Part shown: one piece after another, positions 1 to 5,836 of the stretch
Layout: the number at the start of each line of letters is the position of its first letter
Numbering within the stretch: the first letter of the stretch is position 1
Source of the DNA: Candidatus Aminicenantota bacterium
GTDB lineage: Bacteria; Acidobacteriota; Aminicenantia; UBA2199
DNA: 5,836 bases
NCBI GenBank assembly: GCA_030671465.1
Contig: DAOVIP010000139.1
Span: 1 to 5,836, forward strand
Direction of reading: 5' to 3'
Notes under the pieces: generated by a model
Database searches by the model: none
What the model was told of the DNA's origin: nothing
What the model saw: only the letters and a program-made list of their open reading frames with translations
Position numbers and translations under genes: made by a program

Positions 1-313
1 TCCATCTATACTAATAGTGATTGGAAGTTTCATTCTTACTTCTATAATATTTGGTATTTTAGATGAAATAAAAACTATTCCAGTTAATATAAAAGAAGGG
101 ATTCCTGGATTACTTTTAGGTATATCTATAATTGTGTCATTTATCATATTTTATCTTTTTAGATCTAAGTGGTGGCGTAGAAAATATCCAGGTCATGTAC
201 ACCTGTCTTTTCCAATATCCATTAAATTTGAAGACAATTATACATATTTTGATTTCAAGAATGAGACATACAAGATGTGGTTTGAAGCATTGAACAAAGA
301 ACTGATCGTATAA
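1..313 (+). CDS. C-terminal fragment of an unrecognised two-helix membrane protein
   Basis: The reading frame is open to the left edge (its first complete codon is at 2-4) and ends at TAA 311-313, so this is the 3' end of a longer gene. A GTG at 17 could be taken as a start, but no ribosome binding site precedes it and the frame is open before it. The visible protein has a hydrophobic segment at the edge (ILIVIGSFILTSIIFGIL), a short polar loop, a second hydrophobic segment (GLLLGISIIVSFIIFYLF), then a basic stretch (RSKWWRRK). The positive charges suggest the roughly 50-residue hydrophilic tail is cytoplasmic. I do not recognise a family and assign no function. By my count the first 300 bases are about 28% GC, against roughly half in the neighbouring glycosyltransferase gene. 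Its hydrophobic, AT-rich codons explain part of that, but acquisition from elsewhere is possible. It is convergent with the next gene, 12 bases away. Confidence 0.6.
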   Translation, partial: PSILIVIGSFILTSIIFGILDEIKTIPVNIKEGIPGLLLGISIIVSFIIFYLFRSKWWRRKYPGHVHLSFPISIKFEDNYTYFDFKNETYKMWFEALNKELIV

Positions 314-325
314 AACAGATTTAGA

Positions 326-1921
326 TTATAAATTTTCTTTAGGGGAAATAAAAAGAATCCGGTCGGGGGGAACTGCTTCCGGCTCTATCCTGAAATTATG
401 TCGTCCGAATACCAGTTTGCCGTAATAGGGCCGTGTCGGCCGGGAGGGCAGAATGGCAAACAGAAAATGGTATTTTTCTCTGAAGCATGGATGTCTCATG
501 ATACGGTTTTCCACGGCTGATTTGACCTGGCTCACGATGCGGCCGCTCGGGTAAATGAGGGGTTGACGGATTACTCGAAGCAGGATGATATCCGGTTTCC
601 GCTTTTCAAATATATAACCCAGATCGAACTGTTTTTCCAGATGATACCCGGGTGACCGGCCAATGACTTTATCGGTTAATCCGGCAAAATCCACCATTTC
701 GATACGGGGGAAAAATCCCATGATGCCGATGTCAGCAGATCCGATTGACCGGGCACCGCTTTTTGAAACCCAGTCCGCTAATACCCTTTCCAGGAAGGCC
801 GAATGGCTGTGGGAAAGGTGGGCCTTTTTTTGGATTTCCAGTGATGCTTTCAGGTTAAAAAAGACACCCATCAATAAAATGACCATGACCGTGAAGGTAA
901 TGCCCCGGCCAATGGATATTTTTTTCTTTTTCAATAAGGGTAGAGATCTGCCCTTCAGGATACCGGATGAGGCCAGCAAAAAGAGACCGAAAGCGGGTAA
1001 CAGGAGACGGCCCGCTGGCATCCAGTCACCCCCTTCAATCAATACTGCTGCTATCCAGGATGAACCGGCCAGAAAATATCCCCGGTGTCGTTTGTCTCCC
1101 ATCCAAGCACCCAGTATAGCCAGGACTAAAATCAAAATTACCCAGCTGCTGGACAGCGTATCTCCCAGATACAACCACCCGGCTTTCAGCCAGGGATCCT
1201 TGGCAAAATAGGTGTTGGGAAAGAGGGACTTGAAAACAAGCAGTCGGGCTATTATCAGACTGATGTTTCCAAGAATAACCGTCCCGGCCAGGAGTAAAAA
1301 ACGTCTCTCCTTTATTTTTCCCAATTCCCCCCGGCCCAATAGTAGAAATATCAAGGCCGGCAAAAACCAGGTTCCTTCTGGCCGGATCCAGCAGGCCAGA
1401 AAGCCGGCGATCAGTCCCCACTTCATCGGGATATCGGAACTGGCTGCCTTGAAAAAAAACAGCACCGTAGCCAGAAAAAGTAAACTTTCCATCCCGGTTG
1501 CAGCATAAAAAACAGCGGCCGGCAATACCGAAATCAAGAGCGCAGGTAGTAAATCTGAAATATTTAAAATCCAGGATCCGGTATTCGCCCCCCCTTTTCT
1601 TTCGGATGAATAATAAATGGCTACATAACAGAGTATAAAACCGGCTAGGCCCAGAGTCATTCCCAGGGTGGGAAGTGAAGGAATCCCGAAAATCAGAGCC
1701 CCCAGAGCGAGAAATAGCAACCATACCGGACTGGAGAAACCTTCTACCGGCTCCAGGCCGGGGTTGAAAACCAATCCCTCACCCTCTACAGCATTGGCGG
1801 CATAGCGATAGGTAATATAGGCATCGTCCAACTGGTAGGGAGCAATTCCCAGGGATAATCCGATCCCCAGAAGCATCAGTGCCAGCATAAACAGTCTTTT
1901 GAGTTGAGGTGAAAGGCTCAT
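326..1921 (-). CDS. GT-C-type polytopic membrane glycosyltransferase (AftB-like / DDAYITYRYA family)
   Basis: This 531-residue integral membrane protein probably transfers a sugar from a polyprenyl-phosphate donor to a cell-envelope glycan or lipid on the outer face of the membrane. The N-terminal helix (about 9-29) is followed by an acidic loop motif, LDDAYITYRYA (31-41), then VEGFSSPVW (59-67). DD or DE in the first extracytoplasmic loop is typical of GT-C catalytic loops. Further motifs are ATGMESLLF (141-149), RPEG (180-183), PNTYFAK (235-241) and GGDWMPAGRLLLP (297-309). About 10-12 hydrophobic helices lie before residue 357, and a soluble tail containing DFAGLTDKVIGR (411-422) follows. 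This motif set recalls the membrane protein family that includes mycobacterial AftB, but the sugar and acceptor cannot be read from sequence. The ATG at 1921 has AAAGGA directly against it and GGGGA further upstream, so the ribosome-site spacing is poor. An in-frame TGA about 27 bases upstream rules out a much longer start. It lies 36 bases after the nfnB-like stop with no hairpin between, so read-through is plausible. Confidence 0.8.
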   Translation of the reverse strand: MSLSPQLKRLFMLALMLLGIGLSLGIAPYQLDDAYITYRYAANAVEGEGLVFNPGLEPVEGFSSPVWLLFLALGALIFGIPSLPTLGMTLGLAGFILCYVAIYYSSERKGGANTGSWILNISDLLPALLISVLPAAVFYAATGMESLLFLATVLFFFKAASSDIPMKWGLIAGFLACWIRPEGTWFLPALIFLLLGRGELGKIKERRFLLLAGTVILGNISLIIARLLVFKSLFPNTYFAKDPWLKAGWLYLGDTLSSSWVILILVLAILGAWMGDKRHRGYFLAGSSWIAAVLIEGGDWMPAGRLLLPAFGLFLLASSGILKGRSLPLLKKKKISIGRGITFTVMVILLMGVFFNLKASLEIQKKAHLSHSHSAFLERVLADWVSKSGARSIGSADIGIMGFFPRIEMVDFAGLTDKVIGRSPGYHLEKQFDLGYIFEKRKPDIILLRVIRQPLIYPSGRIVSQVKSAVENRIMRHPCFREKYHFLFAILPSRPTRPYYGKLVFGRHNFRIEPEAVPPDRILFISPKENL

Positions 1922-1957
1922 TCCTTTTTTATATTTTCCCCTGAATCAAACCAAATT

Positions 1958-3367
1958 TTATTTTTGTTTGCTCTTAGATAAATAGTCATGCATTGAAAGT
2001 GTGGCTTTACGGCCGGCTCCCATGGCCAGGATTACCGTGGCAGCCCCGGTGACAATATCTCCTCCGGCCCACACCCGGTCTATTGAGGTTTTTCCGGTTT
2101 CCTCGTCAGCAACAATGGTACCGCGCCAGCTGACTTCCAGGTCAGGTGTGGTGTCGGGTATTAGAGGATTGGGGCTATTACCGATAGCAATAATACAGGC
2201 ATCCATAGGCATTATATACTCTGAGCCTTCAATTGGAATTGGCCTTCTTCTTCCTGAATCATCAGGTTCACCCAGTCTCATTTTCAAACATTCGATTTCT
2301 TTTATCCAGCCATTTTCATTGCCAATGAGTTTAGTTGGAAGGGTAAGGAATTGAAAGATTATTCCTTCCTCTTCTGCGTTCTCAACCTCCTCCAGCCTTG
2401 CAGGCAGTTCTTGTCTTGAACGTCGGTATACGATGTAAGCTTTCTCTGCACCAAGACGAGCAGCAGTTCTGGCACAATCCATGGCCACATTGCCACCCCC
2501 AAAAACGGCAACTCTTTTATGTTTTTTTATGGGGGTGGAGGATCTGGGATATTGAAATCCACCCATCAAATTCATACGGGTCAAGTATTCATTGGCTGAA
2601 TACACACCATTAAGGTTTTCGCCCGGAATGTTCATAAACCAGGGCAGACCGGCACCGGTTCCTATAAATATAGCATGGTATTGATCCAGAAGTTGCTTCA
2701 GGGTTTTGGTTTTTCCCACCACGAAGTTGGTTATGAGTTTTACTCCAAGTTTTTGAATGTAGTTTATTTCCCTCTGTACTACGGCCTTGGGTAAACGAAA
2801 TTCTGGGATTCCATAGGTCAGAACACCCCCGGCTTCATGCAGGGCCTCATACATGGTAACTTCATGTCCCAGCATGATTAAATCACCGGCAACGGTAATT
2901 CCGGCCGGACCAGATCCTACAACGGCCACTTTTTTTCCGGTAGGGGGGTCTATCTCGGGCATTTCAATATGGGCTTTGATTACTTCCATTTCAGCAGCAA
3001 AACGTTCCAGCCGGCCGATGGCTACCGGGGCTCCCTTTTTGTTCAGAACGCATCTCTGTTCACACTGCTCCTCCTGAGGACAAACACGTCCGCAAACTGC
3101 AGGTAGACAATTTTTTTCCTTTAACATCCTGATGGCTCCGGTATACTCTTCATTGGCGATACATTGAATAAAACCCGGAATATTGATATCCACCGGACAT
3201 CCCTCAACACAGAAGGGTTTTTTACACTGGAGGCATCGTTTTGCTTCCGCAATGGCCAGCTCTGGTGTGTATCCGAAAGCCACCTCTTTAAAATTTCTTC
3301 TTCTTATATGGGGAGATTGCTTGGGCATTTCCTGTCGGTTTAAATCCAGGGTTTTCTTTTCCTTCAT
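1958..3367 (-). CDS. nfnB: NfnB/GltA-type NADPH-dependent iron-sulfur flavoprotein subunit
   Basis: This is a 469-residue cytoplasmic protein of the glutamate-synthase-small-subunit/NfnB/SudA family (often annotated gltA), full length for it. Numbered from the ATG at 3367, an N-terminal double [4Fe-4S] domain has CLQCKKPFCVEGCP (Cys 45, 48, 53, 57) and Cys 87, 92, 96, 102, 106. The PQE glutamate (E99) sits where Nfn proteins supply an unusual Glu cluster ligand. An FAD dinucleotide motif, GSGPAG (151-156), follows, then an NADP domain with GGGNVAMD (290-297) and YRRSR (314-318), whose arginines fit NADPH over NADH. The C-terminal FAD motif is AGGDIVTGAATVILAMGAGRK (434-454). In Nfn this subunit carries the bifurcating FAD and handles NADPH and ferredoxin. 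Adjacency to an NfnA-type gene, and no glutamate synthase large subunit in view, favours Nfn or sulfide dehydrogenase over glutamate synthesis. An ATG at 3385 is possible, but its AGG abuts the codon. The ATG at 3367 has GGGGG nine bases upstream and starts two bases after the nfnA-like stop. Confidence 0.92.
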   Translation of the reverse strand: MKEKKTLDLNRQEMPKQSPHIRRRNFKEVAFGYTPELAIAEAKRCLQCKKPFCVEGCPVDINIPGFIQCIANEEYTGAIRMLKEKNCLPAVCGRVCPQEEQCEQRCVLNKKGAPVAIGRLERFAAEMEVIKAHIEMPEIDPPTGKKVAVVGSGPAGITVAGDLIMLGHEVTMYEALHEAGGVLTYGIPEFRLPKAVVQREINYIQKLGVKLITNFVVGKTKTLKQLLDQYHAIFIGTGAGLPWFMNIPGENLNGVYSANEYLTRMNLMGGFQYPRSSTPIKKHKRVAVFGGGNVAMDCARTAARLGAEKAYIVYRRSRQELPARLEEVENAEEEGIIFQFLTLPTKLIGNENGWIKEIECLKMRLGEPDDSGRRRPIPIEGSEYIMPMDACIIAIGNSPNPLIPDTTPDLEVSWRGTIVADEETGKTSIDRVWAGGDIVTGAATVILAMGAGRKATLSMHDYLSKSKQK

Positions 3368-3369
3368 CT

Positions 3370-4200
3370 TTAGATTCCCCCGCATCCTGAGTTGTGAACC
3401 AGAAAGGCTTCTTCATTCACATATTGTTTTCTTCTTTTAAGCAGTTCTTCCCAATCGATTAGACGACCGTCAAAATCAGGTCCGTCCACACAGGCAAATC
3501 TCATCTTGCCATCCACAGTTACCCGGCAAACGCCACACATTCCGGTTCCGTCAATCATGATCGGATTAAGACTGACAATAATGGGAACATTAAAATCCGC
3601 TAGATCCTTGGACGATTTATAAATAAGAAAAGTACATCCGTTGGCAATGATCCGGTCAGGTATGATTTTATTTTGCTTCAAGATTTCGACTGAATTTTTT
3701 ACATGTCCTTTATGTCCTGTACTTCCGTCCCTGGAAATGCAAAACAGGTGTTTGGACAGGGGCGCCATTTTTTCTTCCCAGTATAGCAGGTTACGGCTTC
3801 TGGCCTCCAGGATGGTTACTATTTTATTTCCTTTCTTTTTTAGTGCTTTTATTGTAGGGAAAATGGAGCCAATACCGTAACAACCCCCTATACATACTAC
3901 AGTACCGAATTTATCAATTTCGGTTGGTCTGCCAAGAGGGCCAACCACAGTAGGGATAGAATCTCCTGGTTTCAGAGATGCTAATTTTCCGGTGGAGGCA
4001 CCCACCTCCATGAAAATGATGGTGAGGGTTCCCTCAGGAGGATTCCAATCCGATACAGACAAAGGTATTCTTTCGGCAGTATCATCCGAACGGACAATAA
4101 CAAATTGTCCCGGTTGAATCTCTTCCACAATTTCAGGAGCTCGTACGGTTAAGAGATGAAGGTTGGGTACTATCATTTCTTTTTCAATAACCTCAAACAT
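3370..4200 (-). CDS. nfnA: NfnA/SudB/PyrK-type FAD/NAD(P)-binding [2Fe-2S] oxidoreductase subunit
   Basis: This 276-residue cytoplasmic protein belongs to the ferredoxin-NADP reductase-like family that includes NfnA, sulfide dehydrogenase beta subunit and PyrK. A beta-barrel FAD domain covers about residues 1-95, with RIPLSVSDW (44-52) and GPLG (87-90). The NAD(P) domain covers about 100-210, with CIGGCYGIG (103-111) and EARSRN (132-137). A [2Fe-2S] domain follows, with D217, C222, C225 and C237 in IDGTGMCGVCRV and FACVDGPDFDG. One Asp plus three Cys is the ligand set known for NfnA. In Nfn this subunit takes electrons from NADH through FAD and [2Fe-2S] to NfnB. The start overlaps the upstream gene by 8 bases and has a strong AAGGAGG site. 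The NAD loops differ from canonical PyrK/NfnA, with Cys107 in the glycine loop and GCT (188-190) where GP is usual. This may define a sulfide-dehydrogenase-like subfamily. The assignment to family is firm; the physiological donor is uncertain. Confidence 0.88.
   Translation of the reverse strand: MFEVIEKEMIVPNLHLLTVRAPEIVEEIQPGQFVIVRSDDTAERIPLSVSDWNPPEGTLTIIFMEVGASTGKLASLKPGDSIPTVVGPLGRPTEIDKFGTVVCIGGCYGIGSIFPTIKALKKKGNKIVTILEARSRNLLYWEEKMAPLSKHLFCISRDGSTGHKGHVKNSVEILKQNKIIPDRIIANGCTFLIYKSSKDLADFNVPIIVSLNPIMIDGTGMCGVCRVTVDGKMRFACVDGPDFDGRLIDWEELLKRRKQYVNEEAFLVHNSGCGGI
3377..3381 (-). promoter_or_regulatory. Ribosome binding site deciding the nfnB-like start
   Basis: On the minus strand a run of five G lies nine bases before the ATG at 3367, overlapping the last codons of the nfnA-like gene. 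The alternative ATG at 3385 has only an AGG touching it, which is too close to act as a Shine-Dalgarno sequence. This supports the shorter protein. Its N-terminus (MKEKKTLDLNRQEMPKQ) leads directly into the family-conserved region. Confidence 0.5.
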
Positions 4201-5836
4201 TTTTCCTCCTTAGGTGAACCGGACACGGATTTGGCACAAAGGCCAAGACTGGCTTGGTTGTTATGAGATAGATAAAACCCGGTGATATATAGTTTCGAGT
4301 CGTAAAGGAATACGATTCTCCGGTACTCCTGGATTCAACAAAAATGGTGTCACCTTTATTTAAACCAAGTTTTGTTGCATCTAAAGGGTTCATGATAATG
4401 GTTTCTTCGGGTACGATTTCTTTCATCCCGGAAACTGTTTTACTCAAACTTGTATTGAAATACAGATGAGGTGTTTTTTCCTGAATTAATAGATATGGAA
4501 AATCAGAATCAGGGGATGAGAACTTGGGCTTTTTTGGGATTCGGATATGATCTTTTGGAAATTTGGGTTTAATGGTTTTGGTTATCAGTTTTGCTATTTC
4601 ACCTCTGTTGAGTTTTGATCTTTTTCCCTTTAAAGCCTTTGATAATAGAGTAAAAATCTCATTGTTCTGTAGCACTCCTTTCGGAGGTTTTACAGCTGCT
4701 CTGAATTTTCTGTGCCCTCCGATTAGTCCGGTATAGGTTCCTGATATCTCACCCCAGGTGGCAACCGGCAGTAAAAGGTCGACCGGGAGTTCCTCAGAAG
4801 GTGGGGATGTGCTTTGCTGGATTATAAAGTCAACATCGGGTCTTTTTAGAAAAGGTGAATCACCGATGATATAAAGCAGGTCTATTTTACCTTGAGTAAT
4901 TAAATGTTGTATTTCGGAATTCCATCTGGTTCTAAAGAGTGAGAGAAGGCCGGTCAGGTTTCCGAATGCATCGGGCACAAAGTTTTGAGCACCGCTGATG
5001 GCAATAATTTTTTCTATTATCTGAATAATTTCTCCAGCCTGGACTAAATCCAGTATTTCCGGGCCAAGAATAATAATTGGAGATGATGAGTTTTTTAAGG
5101 TTGTTAAAAGATTTTTTAATTCTGAAGCACCTCCTGTACCTTTCTCCAGATGTTGTAATAATCTACTGAAGTATGTTTTTTCTTGCCCTGGGGGAGGAAT
5201 GATTTGACTTTTTGCAAAACGGGATGTGGTGTCTTTAAACCATCCGATTTGATAATAGGGAGTGCCCTTTTCTGCAGCCCGTTTAATTGCCAGTGTCAGT
5301 GGGCCATAGTTATAATTTCCATTCAGAAAAAAAGAAATGATGCAGTCAGATTTTTCAATCTTTTTTAAAGGTATTGATTTTCCGACCAGATTAAAATAGG
5401 GAACAAGAATTGTCTCGAGTACAGAGGATGTTATATTTGAGGTATTCAATCCCTCTTCGAACAATATTTTTGCTGCAGCCAGTTCTTCCATGGTGAGGAA
5501 AGGGGATAAAAATACTGCTATCTGTTCTTTGGGAATTGATTTTAGCTTTTCAGCAGCATGTTGAATTGCTTCTTTCCAGGAAACAATTCCTACTCCTTCG
5601 GGGAACTTGTATTGAGGTTCAAATACCCGGTCAGGATTGTTTACCCATTCAGACAGACAAAAACGACCTCTGACACATAGTTCACCTCCTGACTGATGAG
5701 GCTCACCTGGAGGAATAGAACCTGCTATTTTGTTGTTTTTAATCAGCATTTGAATATCACAATTCAGACCGCAGAATGTGCAGATATAGGGTTTATAAGA
5801 ATCAGGAATGCCTGACCATTTTTTGTTTTTTTCAGA
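4193..5836 (-). CDS. Molybdopterin-oxidoreductase-like (FdhA/NuoG-type) iron-sulfur subunit, N-terminus beyond the window
   Basis: The frame is open to the right edge, so the gene is 5'-partial with 547 residues visible. The Met codon at 5747-5749 is internal, because it falls inside a cluster motif. Counting from the edge, Cys 19, 22, 26 and 54 form the C-x2-C-x3-C-x27-C [4Fe-4S] signature of molybdopterin oxidoreductases (CTFCGLNC, then ELCVRGRFC). An FdhA-like core follows: DRVFEP, SWKEAIQHAAEKLK, LAIKRAAEKG and LLYIIGDSPF, then LPVATWGEISGTYT (350-363) and AVKPPKG. A C-terminal molybdopterin-binding-like beta domain (about 445-530) contains GMKEIVPEETIIMNPLDATKLG. The segment where formate dehydrogenases carry catalytic Sec/Cys reads LNTSNITSSVLETIL, without Cys and without an in-frame TGA. 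The RGQNNVQG-type cofactor region is also missing. The protein is shorter than a typical FdhA and, like NuoG, probably carries electrons through Fe-S without a working Mo/W site. An annotation as formate dehydrogenase should be treated with caution. It is first of three tightly packed redox genes. Confidence 0.8.
   Translation of the reverse strand, partial: SEKNKKWSGIPDSYKPYICTFCGLNCDIQMLIKNNKIAGSIPPGEPHQSGGELCVRGRFCLSEWVNNPDRVFEPQYKFPEGVGIVSWKEAIQHAAEKLKSIPKEQIAVFLSPFLTMEELAAAKILFEEGLNTSNITSSVLETILVPYFNLVGKSIPLKKIEKSDCIISFFLNGNYNYGPLTLAIKRAAEKGTPYYQIGWFKDTTSRFAKSQIIPPPGQEKTYFSRLLQHLEKGTGGASELKNLLTTLKNSSSPIIILGPEILDLVQAGEIIQIIEKIIAISGAQNFVPDAFGNLTGLLSLFRTRWNSEIQHLITQGKIDLLYIIGDSPFLKRPDVDFIIQQSTSPPSEELPVDLLLPVATWGEISGTYTGLIGGHRKFRAAVKPPKGVLQNNEIFTLLSKALKGKRSKLNRGEIAKLITKTIKPKFPKDHIRIPKKPKFSSPDSDFPYLLIQEKTPHLYFNTSLSKTVSGMKEIVPEETIIMNPLDATKLGLNKGDTIFVESRSTGESYSFTTRNYISPGFIYLITTKPVLAFVPNPCPVHLRRKNV
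4205..4211 (-). promoter_or_regulatory. Strong Shine-Dalgarno site (AAGGAGG) of the nfnA-like gene, inside the upstream coding region
   Basis: The minus strand reads AAGGAGG, then four A, then the ATG at 4200. The site lies inside the 3' end of the molybdopterin-oxidoreductase-like gene, where it encodes part of its C-terminal RRK. That gene stops at 4193-4195, past the new start. The 8-base overlap implies translational coupling, and probably matched amounts of the two proteins. Confidence 0.8.

Noticed and set aside
17..19. GTG start for the left-edge gene
   Set aside because: The frame is open to the window edge, no ribosome site precedes the GTG, and the hydrophobic segment extends upstream of it.
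314..345. A bidirectional terminator between the convergent genes
   Set aside because: The region is AT-rich, but I see no inverted repeat capable of a stable hairpin.
663..1508. Two plus-strand open frames (663-1211 and 1212-1508) opposite the glycosyltransferase
   Set aside because: They are antisense to a well-supported gene, with basic and proline-rich translations and no recognisable domains. They are shadows of GC-rich codons.
1035..1724. A 229-codon minus-strand open frame inside the glycosyltransferase gene
   Set aside because: It lies in another frame of the same strand. The 326-1921 frame carries clear family motifs and regular membrane helices, while this one shows no domain logic.
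1922..1957. Possible promoter (TTGGTT with TATAAA) before the glycosyltransferase
   Set aside because: Spacing is about 15 bases, and the start of transcription would fall at or after the ATG. The AT-rich gap makes such matches likely by chance.
1958..3367. Assignment as a genuine glutamate synthase small subunit
   Set aside because: No glutamate synthase large subunit is in view, and the immediate partner is an NfnA/SudB-type gene, which fits transhydrogenase or sulfide dehydrogenase better.

Overview
The window carries four protein-coding genes and almost no intergenic DNA. It reads as chromosomal sequence from an anaerobic bacterium of moderate GC content. I infer anaerobic metabolism from the iron-sulfur flavoenzyme operon. 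The lineage cannot be decided from this sequence. No RNA genes, mobile elements, CRISPR arrays or long repeats were seen.

Layout. At the left edge (1-313, + strand) is the C-terminal end of an AT-rich, two-helix membrane protein that I do not recognise. It converges, with a 12-base gap, on a minus-strand block that fills the rest of the window. In transcription order (right to left) that block holds four things. First is a molybdopterin-oxidoreductase-like protein, truncated by the right edge (4193-5836). Second is an NfnA/SudB/PyrK-type FAD/NAD(P) and [2Fe-2S] subunit (3370-4200). Third is an NfnB/GltA-type subunit with two [4Fe-4S] clusters and an FAD/NADPH domain (1958-3367). Fourth is a GT-C-type integral membrane glycosyltransferase (326-1921).

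How the genes work together. The first three genes are tightly packed, with an 8-base overlap and then a 2-base gap, so they are almost certainly one operon. NfnA plus NfnB is the composition of the electron-bifurcating transhydrogenase (NADH-dependent reduced ferredoxin:NADP+ oxidoreductase) and of archaeal sulfide dehydrogenase. The unusual part is the upstream partner. It keeps the N-terminal [4Fe-4S] motif and the C-terminal molybdopterin-binding-like fold of formate dehydrogenases. It lacks the active-site Cys/Sec segment and much of the cofactor-binding core, so it looks like a NuoG-style electron conduit or scaffold rather than a formate dehydrogenase. The set may be a three-or-more-subunit variant of Nfn whose remaining subunits lie beyond the right edge. 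The glycosyltransferase follows 36 bases later. It may be co-transcribed but has no evident functional link to the redox genes.
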